Positions 44,910-53,990 are shown, numbered from the stretch's first letter. The stretch: 64,000 nt of DNA from Paucibacter sp. KBW04 (GCF_003852425.1 NZ_QAJN01000013.1:1-64000), one strand, 5' to 3'. The notes: generated from the letters alone by a model not told the origin. A program made the numbers and translations.

Positions 44910-45284
44910 ATGGCAAATCCTCAATTCAAATGCAGCGTCCAGGTCGAAGTCTTGGCCGAACAGACGCAAGTCGAGCAAGGCATTCATGCCTATAGCTACA
45001 CCATCACGATTGAGAACACGGGCGATATCACCGCCCAGCTGATCGCCCGCCACTGGACCATCGTGGATGCACGCGGCCACGAGCAGACGGTGGACGGCTT
45101 GGCCGTCGTCGGCCACCAGCCCTTGCTGGCGCCGGGCCAGTCCTTCAAGTACAGCTCCTGGGCGCAGATCGCCACCCCGCAGGGCAGCATGCGCGGCCGC
45201 TTTCTGTGCGTGACCGAAGATGCCGAGGTCTTCTACACCGAAGTGCCTGAGTTCATGCTGGCCGATAGCGGCGCCCTGCATTGA
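44910..45284 (+). CDS. apaG: ApaG (CorD) family protein
   Basis: A 124-residue single DUF525 domain: VLAEQTQVEQGIHAYSYTITIENTGD, QLIARHWTIVDARGHEQTVDGLAVVGHQPLLAPGQSFKYSSW and GSMRGRFLCVTEDAEVFYTEVPEF. The fold is fibronectin-like; the family is associated with cobalt/magnesium resistance and Ap4A metabolism, without a firm activity. Unlike in E. coli it is not with apaH/rsmA. The next gene begins in an overlap with its stop. Confidence 0.94.
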   Translation: MANPQFKCSVQVEVLAEQTQVEQGIHAYSYTITIENTGDITAQLIARHWTIVDARGHEQTVDGLAVVGHQPLLAPGQSFKYSSWAQIATPQGSMRGRFLCVTEDAEVFYTEVPEFMLADSGALH

Positions 45285-47311
45285 GCCTGCTCTCGCCCAT
45301 GCTGATCCGCCCCGCCAAGACCTGGGATCTGACGGCCCTGCTCAATGCCGCCGATCCCCGCGCCCAACTGGCCGCTCGCAATCTGTGGCTGGCCCGCTTG
45401 CTCGAATGGCTGCGCCACCCGGCCAGCCGCGAGGAAAGCGCCAGCCAGACGCCGCTGCCCCTGCTGCGCCTCAAGCACCTGCTCAATGTGCTGGACCGCC
45501 ACCCCGAACATGCCAAGCCCATCGCCGAGTTGCTGAACAGCATCTGGCGCGATGTGGAGGCCGTCGGCCTGTTTGCCGATGTGGGCTTCGCGCCGCGCGT
45601 GGCCTTGTGGAGCGAGTGCTTCCATCGCCTGCGCCTGCACCTGCTGCCGCGCACCGCCGACACCGATGACCTGGCCGAGCTCTTCGACCTGCTCTTCCCC
45701 GAAGAGTCGGACGAGCAATGGCTCTTGGCCATGGACGAGGACTTGATCCAACGCCTGAGCGACCTGCTGGCCCTGGGCCAGGCCGCCCCCCAGGCCGGCA
45801 CGCCCAAGCCCTGGATAGAACCCATGCTCAGCGGCCTGACGGCCTTGGTCAGCGCCGTGCGCTCCTCCGGCCTGAACGGCACTCTGCGCCGCCGCATGAG
45901 CGTGGAGCTGCTAGGCACTCGCCCTTTTGAACAACTGGCCAGCGCCTGCGAATCCCTGATCCAAGCCTTGCACGGCCAGGATCAGGCCGCCATCCAGCAA
46001 AGCCTGCAATACCTGCGCGCCCTGCTGGAGGCCTGCCACCGCGCCGCCGCTAGCGTGCCCGAGCATCTGGAGCAGTACGGCGTGTCGGTGGACATCATGT
46101 TTGCCGTCGAGCAATTGCTGGCCCGCATTCAACGCATCGAGGCCTTGCTGGACTGCCTGTCCGGCGAGCATCCCCAGCAGGAGCTGGTGCGCCTGCTGGC
46201 CACCCTGGTGCGGGTCGGCCACGAGCGGCGCAGCATTCGCACCCTGTTTGCCAGCCACTACTCCCTGCTGGCCCGCAAGGTGGCCGAGCGCAGCGCCGAA
46301 ACCGGCGAGCACTACATCACCCGCGACCGTGCCGACTACCGCCTGATGCTGCGCCACGCGGCGGGTGGCGGCGCCATCATCGCCGGCACCACCTTCGTCA
46401 AATTCCTGGTCATGGCCCTAGGGCTGAGCGCCTTGTGGAGCGGCTTCTGGGCCGGCGCCAATTACGCCGCCAGCTTTGTCATCATCCATCTGCTGCACTG
46501 GACGGTGGCGACCAAACAACCGGCCATGACGGCGCCGGCGATGGCGCAGAAGCTGGAGCACATCGAGACCGAAGAAGGTCTGCAGAGCTTTGTCGACGAG
46601 GTGGCCAATCTGCTGCGCTCACAGATGGCCGGCATCCTCGGCAATTTGGCCGTGGTGGCGCCGGTGGTGCTGGGCGTGCAAGTGCTCTGCCAGCTGATCT
46701 TCGGCGCGCCCCTGGTCGGGCCGCAACAGGCAAATTACGTCTTGCACAGCCTCACCTTGCTGGGGCCCTCGCTGATCTTCGCCGCCTTCACCGGGGTGCT
46801 GCTGTTCAGCAGCAGCTTGATCGCGGGCTGGGTGGAGAACTGGTTCGTCTTCCGCCGCCTGGATGCTGCCATCGCCTGGAACCCCGGCCTGATCGCCCGC
46901 CTGGGCGCCGCCCGCGCCCAGCGCTGGGCGCATTGGTGGCGGGCCAATATCAGCGGCGTGGCCGCCAATGTCTCACTGGGTCTGATGCTGGGCCTGGTGC
47001 CGCCGGTGCTGGGCTTTATCGGCCTGCCGCTGGACGTGCGCCACGTCACCTTGTCCACCGGCCAATTGGCCGCGGCGGCCGGCGCCCTGGGACCTGACAT
47101 TCTCAAGCTGAGCGCCTTCTGGTGGTGTGTGGCCGGCATCGCCTGCACAGGCGTGCTGAATCTGGGCGTTAGCTTTTATCTGGCGATGAAGGTGGCGCTG
47201 CGCTCGCGCGGCATTCGCCTGAGCGACCGTGCGCGGGTGACGAGCGCCATCTGGCAGCGTCTGCGCGAGCAGCCCCGCAGCTTCTTTCTCCCGCCCAAGC
47301 AAAGCCAGTAA
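45281..47311 (+). CDS. SpecificRecomb (Gcr) family membrane protein
   Basis: A 676-residue protein usually labelled 'site-specific recombinase' after gonococcal Gcr. The N-terminal 330 residues are helical and soluble; the rest contains about six membrane segments (GGGAIIAGTTFVKFLVMALGLSALWSGFWAGANYAASFVIIHLLHW; NLAVVAPVVLGVQVLCQLIFG; SLIFAAFTGVLLFSSSLIAGWVENWF; VSLGLMLGLVPPVLGFIGLPLDVRH). I see no integrase catalytic residues and expect a membrane role. The TTG start overlaps apaG stop (TTGA); ATG at 45299 is an alternative. Confidence 0.85.
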   Translation: MSLLSPMLIRPAKTWDLTALLNAADPRAQLAARNLWLARLLEWLRHPASREESASQTPLPLLRLKHLLNVLDRHPEHAKPIAELLNSIWRDVEAVGLFADVGFAPRVALWSECFHRLRLHLLPRTADTDDLAELFDLLFPEESDEQWLLAMDEDLIQRLSDLLALGQAAPQAGTPKPWIEPMLSGLTALVSAVRSSGLNGTLRRRMSVELLGTRPFEQLASACESLIQALHGQDQAAIQQSLQYLRALLEACHRAAASVPEHLEQYGVSVDIMFAVEQLLARIQRIEALLDCLSGEHPQQELVRLLATLVRVGHERRSIRTLFASHYSLLARKVAERSAETGEHYITRDRADYRLMLRHAAGGGAIIAGTTFVKFLVMALGLSALWSGFWAGANYAASFVIIHLLHWTVATKQPAMTAPAMAQKLEHIETEEGLQSFVDEVANLLRSQMAGILGNLAVVAPVVLGVQVLCQLIFGAPLVGPQQANYVLHSLTLLGPSLIFAAFTGVLLFSSSLIAGWVENWFVFRRLDAAIAWNPGLIARLGAARAQRWAHWWRANISGVAANVSLGLMLGLVPPVLGFIGLPLDVRHVTLSTGQLAAAAGALGPDILKLSAFWWCVAGIACTGVLNLGVSFYLAMKVALRSRGIRLSDRARVTSAIWQRLREQPRSFFLPPKQSQ

Positions 47312-47331
47312 ACAAAGTCAACACGGGACGA

Positions 47332-47460
47332 TCAGCGCGGCGGATCGTCCTGAGAATCAACGCGCCGCTCCCCGCTCTTGCGACCCGAAAACATGGTCCA
47401 CCACACAATAAAAATGAGCAGCGCCAAGGCGGCCAAGGCCTCCAGCAAAATCACAAGCAT
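47332..47460 (-). CDS. Small single-pass membrane protein (42 residues)
   Basis: The product is a 42-residue peptide with an N-terminal membrane helix (MLVILLEALAALALLIFIVW, then WTMFSGRK) and a charged tail. A gaggccgat ribosome-binding site sits eight bases before the ATG, stronger evidence than for most small frames. Its ATG shares the sequence CATG with a possible mltA start on the other strand. I recognise no family. A W-W-x-x-FSGRK ending is seen in other short membrane proteins. Confidence 0.5.
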   Translation of the reverse strand: MLVILLEALAALALLIFIVWWTMFSGRKSGERRVDSQDDPPR

Positions 47461-47482
47461 GTCATCGGCCTCGGTTTCTGGA

Positions 47483-48658
47483 ATGCTGCGCTCCGTGGCA
47501 GCGCTGGCGATTCTAGGGCTGCTGGCCGCCTGCTCCACGCCGCCGACAGCGCTGACCCCGCCCAATGCCACAGCGGGCAAATCCACGCCCAGCCTCGGCG
47601 AGCCTCGCAGCAGCGAGACTGAAAGCCCGCCGCAACGCAATCGCCAGGTGCTGCTGCGCGAGCGCTCGCGTTGGGTCGCCGCCGACTGGAGTGAATTGCC
47701 CGGCTGGGGCGAGGACCGCGCCAGCGAGCTCTGGCCCGCCCTGCTGCAAGGCTGTGTGCGCCCCGCGCCCGGCTGGGCTGAGGTCTGCGCCCAGGCCCGC
47801 ATGGAAGCGCCGCAAAACGATGCCGAGGCCAGCCTGTGGCTGATGCAACATCTGCGCCCCTACCGGGTGGAAAGCCTGGAGGGCGAGGGCCAAGGCCTCT
47901 TGACCGGCTACTTCGAGCCTCAGCTGGAGGCCAAACGCCGACCGCAAGGCAGCTTCCAGGTGCCGGTGCATGCAGCGCCGGCTGATCTGCAACAGCGCCG
48001 GCCCTACTTCACCCGCCAGCAGATCGAGAGCGAGCCGCAGCTGCGGGCGCGCCTGCGCAAGCATGAGCTGGCCTTCCTGGACGACCCCTTGGATTTGCTG
48101 GTGCTGCAGATCCAGGGCTCGGGCCGCCTGCGCATCAGCGCGCCGGACGGCAGCGAGCAATGGGTGCGCATGGCCTTTTCCGGCCATAACGACCAGCCTT
48201 ATCAATCGGTGGGCAAGGCCTTGATCGAGCGCGGCGAACTGCGCCCCGGCGAGGCCTCCTGGCCGCAGATCCGCGACTGGCTGCGCCGCAACCCCCTGCG
48301 TGCCAGCGAGGTCTTGTGGAGCAATCCGCGCTACGTCTTCTTCCGCGAGGAACCTTTGGGCGACCCCAACAAAGGCCCGCGCGGCGCCCAGGGCGTGCCT
48401 TTGACTCCGGGCCGTTCGGTGGCAGTGGACCGGGCCAGCATCCCCTACGGCACCCCTTTGTGGCTGGACAGCCTGGACCCCTTGAGCCTGCAGCCCCTGC
48501 GCCGCCTGGCCATGGCCCAGGACACCGGCAGCGCCATCACCGGCGCCGTGCGGGCCGACTACTTCTGGGGCTGGGGCCGCGAAGCCGAGGCCCAAGCCGG
48601 CCGCATGAAGAATCCGCTACGGCTATGGGCTTTGTGGCCCATGGGCAATGCCCCCTGA
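47483..48658 (+). CDS. mltA: Membrane-bound lytic murein transglycosylase A
   Basis: A 391-residue lipoprotein (MLRSVAALAILGLLAAC, lipobox LAAC). The MltA double-psi barrel and 3D domain are visible: GLLTGYFEPQLEAKRRPQGSFQVPVHAAP, LDLLVLQIQGSGRL, FSGHNDQPYQSVGKALIERGEL, NPRYVFFRE, PLTPGRSVAVDRASIPYGTPLWL and MAQDTGSAITGAVRADYFWGWG with the catalytic Asp. It cleaves peptidoglycan to 1,6-anhydromuropeptides, substrates of AmpG/NagZ-type recycling. ATG at 47459 would add eight residues; I prefer 47483 for signal-peptide length. Confidence 0.93.
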   Translation: MLRSVAALAILGLLAACSTPPTALTPPNATAGKSTPSLGEPRSSETESPPQRNRQVLLRERSRWVAADWSELPGWGEDRASELWPALLQGCVRPAPGWAEVCAQARMEAPQNDAEASLWLMQHLRPYRVESLEGEGQGLLTGYFEPQLEAKRRPQGSFQVPVHAAPADLQQRRPYFTRQQIESEPQLRARLRKHELAFLDDPLDLLVLQIQGSGRLRISAPDGSEQWVRMAFSGHNDQPYQSVGKALIERGELRPGEASWPQIRDWLRRNPLRASEVLWSNPRYVFFREEPLGDPNKGPRGAQGVPLTPGRSVAVDRASIPYGTPLWLDSLDPLSLQPLRRLAMAQDTGSAITGAVRADYFWGWGREAEAQAGRMKNPLRLWALWPMGNAP

Positions 48659-48744
48659 GGAAGGAATGGCATTCCCCTAGCCTCGGCGCGTGCACTCCGT
48701 CGATACACTCTCGCGGTCAAAACACGCCCGGAGCGAGGATCTCT

Positions 48745-49722
48745 ATGTCTTTACTTTTCCGCCCCCTGCGCATCGCCGCGCTCATCTCCCTGACCGTATT
48801 GGTCAGCGCCTGTGCCCCCAAGAGCTATCTGGTCAAGACGCCCAGCCCCTCGGGCCTGAATGGCACGACTGCAAACTCGGTGCCGGCCAAGCTGAGCGTC
48901 GTGGATCAACGCAAGGGTGCCGAGCGCGACTTCAGCACCGGCATTCTGCCCGCGGGCCTGTCGACCAGCAGCGGCCCCATCCAGCCCGCCAGCTTTCTGG
49001 CCGAGACCCTGCAGGCCGAGCTGAACTCCCGCGGTCTCGCGGTCAAGGTGTCTAGCGAAGCCGCAGATCAAAGCCTGCAGTTGCAGACCTTCCGGATGGT
49101 GAACCATCGCACCAGCGGCTTCTCACCCTTCATCACCTTCACCTATCTATCGGCCGATGTGGACACCCCGTCTGGCAAGAAGCGCGTGGCCGCCTTCGTC
49201 AAGCGCGGCAAGGTGCCGGTCTGGTCTTTTGATGAGGTGATCGAACCCACGCTCAATGAACCGCTGAGCTTGGCCGTCAAGGAACTCGCCAGCAAGATTG
49301 CGGCCAAGAGCTATGGCTGGCGCGCCAGCGACAAGCAACTGGACGCCTTGCTGGCCAAGCTGGACAAGCCCAAGCTGGAAGGCCCTGACTATCTGGACGT
49401 CTATGCCCTGGGTTTCAGCAACCACCCACGTGCCATCGAGCGTGTGACACAACTCAGCCAACACGCCGATGAATACGTCCGCTTGGCGGCCATTTCCTCT
49501 CTGGGCACCCTGGGCGCCAACCAACAGTTCAACTTCCTGAAGGGCCTGTACGAGCGCCGCGAAGGCAGCTGGCAGGATAGGGCCATGGCCATCAAGGCGA
49601 TTGGCGATCTGGACACGGCGGAGTCTCGCGAGTTCCTCGCCGCCCAGGCCAAGCGCTGGGAAAGCGCAGGCAGCGACAAAGAATCGCTGTGGACCTTGCA
49701 GATCATTCGCCTGTACTTGTAA
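48745..49722 (+). CDS. HEAT-repeat-containing lipoprotein
   Basis: A 325-residue lipoprotein (LRIAALISLTVLVSAC). The first half resembles outer-membrane assembly-type lipoproteins (KLSVVDQRKGAERDFSTGILP; ASFLAETLQAELNSRGLAVKV), and the C-terminal 110 residues form HEAT-like helices (HPRAIERVTQLSQHADEYVRLAAISSLGTLGANQQFNFLKGLYE; WQDRAMAIKAIGDLDTAESREFLAAQAKRWE). gagg ribosome-binding site present. Function unknown. Confidence 0.82.
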   Translation: MSLLFRPLRIAALISLTVLVSACAPKSYLVKTPSPSGLNGTTANSVPAKLSVVDQRKGAERDFSTGILPAGLSTSSGPIQPASFLAETLQAELNSRGLAVKVSSEAADQSLQLQTFRMVNHRTSGFSPFITFTYLSADVDTPSGKKRVAAFVKRGKVPVWSFDEVIEPTLNEPLSLAVKELASKIAAKSYGWRASDKQLDALLAKLDKPKLEGPDYLDVYALGFSNHPRAIERVTQLSQHADEYVRLAAISSLGTLGANQQFNFLKGLYERREGSWQDRAMAIKAIGDLDTAESREFLAAQAKRWESAGSDKESLWTLQIIRLYL

Positions 49723-49747
49723 GTCGGGTGAACGAGGGCTGACCGGT

Positions 49748-50035
49748 TCAGTCCTCAATAATCTGCACACCCTTCCAGAAGGCAAAGCGGCCCTTGATCT
49801 CGGCCGCGGCCTCGGTCGGCTCCGGGTAGAACCAAACCGCGTCGGGGTTCATCTCGCCATTGACGAACAGGCTCAGGTAATGCGCCTGGCCCTTCCAGGC
49901 GCAGCCTGTGCGATGGTTGCTGAAGCTGGTGTACTCGCGCTTGAGCGACTCGGCCGGGAAGTAGTGATTGCCTTCCACCAAGACCGTGTCATCGCTCTCG
50001 GCGATCACGACGCCGTTCCATACCGCTTTTTTCAT
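49748..50035 (-). CDS. DUF427 family protein
   Basis: A 95-residue protein covering the whole DUF427 domain: AVWNGVVIAESDDTVLVEGNHYFPAESLKREYTSFSNHRTGCAWKGQAHYLSLFVNGE and AVWFYPEPTEAAAEIKGRFAFWKGVQIIE. The family is small, beta-rich and of unknown function. A ggag ribosome-binding site lies seven bases before the ATG. Confidence 0.93.
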   Translation of the reverse strand: MKKAVWNGVVIAESDDTVLVEGNHYFPAESLKREYTSFSNHRTGCAWKGQAHYLSLFVNGEMNPDAVWFYPEPTEAAAEIKGRFAFWKGVQIIED

Positions 50036-50106
50036 GCTGCGCTCCGTTTTCTGGCTTGAATGCGCGGGACTATAGCGAGCAGCGCCCCTTGCCCGACAAT
50101 GCGGGG

Positions 50107-50343
50107 GTGAAACGCTATTACTCTCATCTCGGCAAAGACATCTTCATCACCGCCGGCTCGGCCAAGGAATTGGCACCCGGCAGCTTCGGCATCTGCGCCA
50201 TCGGCGGCGGCGCCGAAGGCTGGTCCATCGTCCACATAGGTCCTGAAGGCGATGTAGCCGATCTGGGGGGCGAGTACTACTTCGCAACGCCCGAGGAAGC
50301 ACTGGAGTTCGTCAAGGAATTGATCCAGATCATGCCGGCTTGA
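50107..50343 (+). CDS. Small conserved-looking hypothetical protein
   Basis: A 78-residue acidic protein (MKRYYSHLGKDIFITAGSAK; GGGAEGWSIVHIGPEGDVADLGGEYYFATPEEALEFVKELIQ). I recognise no family. The frame is open from an ATG at 50056, but that upstream part contains a promoter-like GACAAT whose position would place transcription at the GTG at 50107, so I prefer the shorter form. Divergent from the DUF427 gene. Confidence 0.6.
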   Translation: MKRYYSHLGKDIFITAGSAKELAPGSFGICAIGGGAEGWSIVHIGPEGDVADLGGEYYFATPEEALEFVKELIQIMPA

Positions 50344-50510
50344 AGCACCCAGGGTGCTTTCGCAACAGCCGGGGCGTGTAAATTTCCATTTCTCCAGAGA
50401 CCGCACATCGAAAGAAAAACGCAAGTTAGACCCCACTAAGATGCGCCACCCGAGGTGCTAGCAAAAGGCTGCTGTTTCGGGCGCATGCCTCTTTCACTTG
50501 CCACCTTTCG

Positions 50511-50699
50511 ATGACCCCTTCACTTCTCTACGTACTCATTGCCCTGAACGGTCCCGGCTGGCATGGCGCCCTCACATTGAAAGAGTTCAAGGAGGCCGGG
50601 CGCTGCGAGGCTGTGTTGCAGCAGTTGGAAAAGGTCGAGCAAGGCGAACGCCGCTACCGCTGCATGACCCTGGTCGTCAACGGAGCCAAGGCCAAGTAA
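50511..50699 (+). CDS. Small hypothetical protein (62 residues)
   Basis: MTPSLLYVLIALNGPGWHGA starts a 62-residue protein with codon use like its neighbours, a short hydrophobic N-terminus, two cysteines (GRCEAVLQ, YRCMTL) that could form a disulfide, and a basic end. No convincing ribosome-binding site. Family unknown. Confidence 0.5.
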   Translation: MTPSLLYVLIALNGPGWHGALTLKEFKEAGRCEAVLQQLEKVEQGERRYRCMTLVVNGAKAK

Positions 50700-50794
50700 A
50701 CCACCCGTGCCGCGCCGACATGCCTCTAGCTCGGGCGCTCCGAGCGACGCAGCCTAAACTGCGAGCCTGGACGTCCAGCCCCAAGACCGACCTC

Positions 50795-51688
50795 ATGAAC
50801 TTGCCTTTGCAGTTAACGGTGTTCCTGGGCCTTGCCGCCGTGCAAGTCACGGCCTGGGCCTATCCTGGCGCAGGGGCGCAGGCCTCGGAGGCTGCCGAGG
50901 TCGAGGTGAAGCACATCCTTTGGCTGCATGCCGATGCCAGCAAGGAAAACGGTGTGACGGCCTACATCAGCGCCCGCCTGCCCAAGATCAAGCACGAGCG
51001 CCTGTCGGTCAATGCCTTGCGCAGCTGGCAGATGATCGAACGCGGCGAGCATGTCTGCCGCCCCAACACCATACGCACGCCTCAGCGCGAGCGCCAAGCC
51101 TATTTCACCGACACCATGCTGGCACCCCCGGTCGAGTTGCTGGTGCGCCGCGACAAGCTGAACCAGCTGCCACGCAATGCGGAGGGCGAAGTCGATCTCA
51201 AGCGCTTGCTGGAACAGGGGCGACTGCGCGGAGCTGCCGCCAAGGGTCGCAGCTACGGCGAGTATGTGGACGGCTTGCTGAGCAGCGCCAGCGCCAGCGC
51301 CGGCAGCAGCAAGTCTTTCACCCTGTACGCCACCGAAGGCGTTGGCCTGCGCTTGCTGGATATGTTGGCGCGCGACCGTGCCGACTATTTGATCGAGCAC
51401 GATGGCGGCCTGCAGCAGATGCGACAGAGGAATCTGGGCGCCGAAGAATTCACCAGCCTGCCCATCCAGGGCGCTAGTGAGGCGCCCGTGGCGGGCATCG
51501 CCTGCCCCCGCACGCCCTGGGGTCTGGCGGCGATACGGGCCATAGACCAGGTGATAGGCACGCCCGCCGGCGCGGCCGAGCTGCGCCGCAGCACCAAAGA
51601 GTGGCTGAGCCCCGAGGCTCAGCAACGCATGGCCACCCAGATCAAGCAGTTCTACCAGCGTCGGGCCCAGCCCAGCGACCCGCGCTGA
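50795..51688 (+). CDS. Periplasmic solute-binding-like protein (TIGR02285-like)
   Basis: A 297-residue exported protein with signal peptide (LQLTVFLGLAAVQVTAWA). The body resembles type II periplasmic binding folds seen in the TIGR02285 hypothetical family: ILWLHADASKENGVTAYISARLP, the Cys-containing EHVCRPNTIRTPQRERQAYFTDTMLAPPVELLVRR, LLDMLARDRADYLIEHDG and a helical C-terminus. No transporter is adjacent, so it may be a sensor or orphan. The start was chosen at the signal peptide. Confidence 0.72.
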   Translation: MNLPLQLTVFLGLAAVQVTAWAYPGAGAQASEAAEVEVKHILWLHADASKENGVTAYISARLPKIKHERLSVNALRSWQMIERGEHVCRPNTIRTPQRERQAYFTDTMLAPPVELLVRRDKLNQLPRNAEGEVDLKRLLEQGRLRGAAAKGRSYGEYVDGLLSSASASAGSSKSFTLYATEGVGLRLLDMLARDRADYLIEHDGGLQQMRQRNLGAEEFTSLPIQGASEAPVAGIACPRTPWGLAAIRAIDQVIGTPAGAAELRRSTKEWLSPEAQQRMATQIKQFYQRRAQPSDPR

Positions 51689-51706
51689 AGACCCGAGCGG
51701 CGCCGC

Positions 51707-53371
51707 TCAGTCCGCCTGCGCCAGCAGGGCCGCGCCCAGGGCCTCGGCCACCTCGATGCCGTCCACACCGGCCGACATGATGCCGCCGGCATAACCCGCG
51801 CCTTCACCGGCGGGATAGAGGCCCTTCACATTGAGGCTTTGATAGTCGCGGCCACGGGTGATACGCAGGGGCGAGGAGGTGCGGGTCTCCACACCCGTCA
51901 GCACCGCATCGGCCATGGAGAAGCCGCGGATCTGGCGCTCAAACGCGGGCAAGGCCTCGCGGATCGCATCCAGGCAGTAGCCGGGCAGGCTGCCATTACC
52001 TTTTTGCTGCAAATCGGTCAGCGTGACGCCGGGCTTGTAGCTCGGTTCCACATTGCCCAGCACGCGGCTGCGCTGGCGCTTGATGAAGTCACCCACCAGG
52101 GCGCCGGGTGCCTTGTAGCCGCCCTCGCCCAGCTCGTAGGCACGCGATTCCCAGATGCGCTGGAAGGCCATGCCGTCCAGCGGGCTGACCGGGCCTTCCG
52201 TCTTGCCGTCCTGGCGATAGTCCTGCGGGCTGATGCCCACGACGATGCCGGCATTGGCATTGCGTTCATTGCGCGAATACTGGCTCATGCCATTGGTGAC
52301 CACGCGCAGGGGCTCAGATGTAGCCGCCACCACCGTGCCACCGGGGCACATGCAAAAGCTGTAGACCGAGCGGCCATTCTTGGCGTGGTGCACCAGCTTG
52401 TAGTCGGCCGCGCCGAGGATCTCGTTGCCGGCATTGGGCCCGAAGCGGGCCGCGTCGATGATGCTTTGCGGATGCTCGATGCGATAGCCGATGGAGAAAG
52501 GCTTGGCCTCCATGAACACGCCGCGCTCGTGCAGCATGGTGAAGGTGTCGCGGGCGCTGTGGCCCAGGGCCAGCACGACGTGATCCGTGCGAATCTGCTC
52601 GCCCGACTCTAGAACCACGCCGCGGATGTGATCTTGTTCGATCAAGACATCCGTCACCTTCTGCTCGAAGCGGATCTCGCCGCCCAGAGCTTCGATCTCG
52701 GCGCGCATCTTGATCACCATGGACACCAGGCGGAAGGTGCCGATATGGGGCTTGCTGACGAACAGGATTTCTTCCGGCGCGCCGGCCTTGACGAACTCGG
52801 TCAAGACCTTGCGGGTCAGGTGGCGCGGGTCGGAGATCTGGCTCCACAGCTTGCCGTCGGAGAAGGTGCCGGCACCGCCCTCGCCGAACTGCACATTCGA
52901 TTCGGGGTTCAGCTCGCTCTGGCGCCACAGGCCCCAGGTGTCCTTGGTGCGCTCTCGCACCTGCTTGCCGCGCTCCAGCACGATGGGCCGTAAGCCCATC
53001 TGGGCCAGGATCAGGGCCGCAAAAATGCCGCAGGGGCCGAAGCCGATCACCACCGGCCGGGGTCGCTGCTGGGCATAAAAGTCTGCCGGCGCATGGCCGA
53101 CAAATTTGTAATTCGTATCGGGCGAGGGCTTGATGTGGGCATCCGCCGCAAAGCGCTGCAAAAGCTCGGCTTCCAGCGCGGCTGGCAACTCGCAGTCGAT
53201 GGTGTAGATCAGCTGGATGGCCGACTTCTTGCGCGCGTCGTAGCTGCGCTTGAAGACGGTGAAGCCCAGCAGCTGCGTCGCATCCGTGAGACCCAGGCGT
53301 TGTTCAATGGCGGGCCGCAGAGCGTCCTCGGCATGATCCAGCGGCAGGCGAAGTTCGGTGATGCGAAGCAT
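51707..53371 (-). CDS. Uncharacterised FAD-dependent dehydrogenase (COG2509-like)
   Basis: A 554-residue flavoprotein. An N-terminal 90-residue alpha/beta domain (ITELRLPLDHAEDALRPAIEQRL; KKSAIQLIYTIDCELP) precedes a Rossmann FAD site (VVIGFGPCGIFAALILAQMGLRPIVLERG), the FGEGGAGTFSDGKLWSQI loop and a C-terminal LYPAGEGAGYAGGIMSAGVDGIEVAEAL FAD motif. The family is widespread and cytosolic, with no proven substrate. Confidence 0.9.
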   Translation of the reverse strand: MLRITELRLPLDHAEDALRPAIEQRLGLTDATQLLGFTVFKRSYDARKKSAIQLIYTIDCELPAALEAELLQRFAADAHIKPSPDTNYKFVGHAPADFYAQQRPRPVVIGFGPCGIFAALILAQMGLRPIVLERGKQVRERTKDTWGLWRQSELNPESNVQFGEGGAGTFSDGKLWSQISDPRHLTRKVLTEFVKAGAPEEILFVSKPHIGTFRLVSMVIKMRAEIEALGGEIRFEQKVTDVLIEQDHIRGVVLESGEQIRTDHVVLALGHSARDTFTMLHERGVFMEAKPFSIGYRIEHPQSIIDAARFGPNAGNEILGAADYKLVHHAKNGRSVYSFCMCPGGTVVAATSEPLRVVTNGMSQYSRNERNANAGIVVGISPQDYRQDGKTEGPVSPLDGMAFQRIWESRAYELGEGGYKAPGALVGDFIKRQRSRVLGNVEPSYKPGVTLTDLQQKGNGSLPGYCLDAIREALPAFERQIRGFSMADAVLTGVETRTSSPLRITRGRDYQSLNVKGLYPAGEGAGYAGGIMSAGVDGIEVAEALGAALLAQAD

Positions 53372-53435
53372 GGCGGTGATTCAGTGTTCAGCAAGAAAGG
53401 AGCGCAGATCCGTCCAGCACAGGATTGGATCGCTC

Positions 53436-53470
53436 AAAAAAACACAGGCCCTGCCGAATGGTAGGGCCTG
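53436..53470 (-). terminator. Rho-independent terminator of the small basic protein gene
   Basis: On the minus strand CAGGCCCT pairs with AGGGCCTG across a ten-base loop, followed by GTG and seven T residues, about 60 bases after the stop of the 55-residue gene. Confidence 0.88.
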
Positions 53471-53529
53471 TTGTTCTCAGCACGGGCACCCGATTCAGCC
53501 AAGAACCGGGACCACAAGCTGGCAAGGGC

Positions 53530-53697
53530 TTAGCCGCCGTTGCTGCAACGCTTGCCGGGGTTCTTCTTGCTGCGGGTGTGCGAGCCGCGCTCCAGGCTGA
53601 CCTTTTGGCCGCGGGGAGCAGTGAAGGTCACGCCATTAGGAGCGGCGGGACGGGGGGTAGCGCGACGTGCGGCTTCGGTAACGATTTTGTTGCCCAT
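53530..53697 (-). CDS. Small basic hypothetical protein (55 residues)
   Basis: A 55-residue, strongly basic, glycine/proline-rich protein (MGNKIVTEAARRATPRPAAP; PRGQKVSLERGSHTRSKK) with one Cys and no membrane segment. A ggag ribosome-binding site six bases before the ATG and a dedicated strong terminator make it very likely expressed. The charge suggests nucleic-acid or ribosome binding. Family not recognised. Confidence 0.68.
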   Translation of the reverse strand: MGNKIVTEAARRATPRPAAPNGVTFTAPRGQKVSLERGSHTRSKKNPGKRCSNGG

Positions 53698-53990
53698 GAA
53701 TGGCTCCGGTACAAGGAATTGGATGCTGATAAAAGCAGACGATCTCCAACCCGCTGCCGCGGCCCTGCCCTCCGCAACCCTGGGCAACAAGCGCCCGGGG
53801 ACCGAAATACAAAGCCAAACCCGGCGCGCCAAAGTTGGAATGAACCGCGCATTTTACGGTGTTCTGAGGCGGAACGGCTCACAGGCCTCAATTCGGGCCT
53901 GTTTTGCCACGTTTGGGCCCAGAAAAACCGTGGGGAAACGGCTGCTGAAGCGGCATCGGCCGCGGTCGAAGGTCCGACAGACTCCTGGGC

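Noticed and set aside
53882-53905. CAGGCC/GGCCTG hairpin followed by TTTT on the plus strand
   Set aside because: There is no plus-strand gene upstream for it to terminate, and on the minus strand it lacks a T-run.
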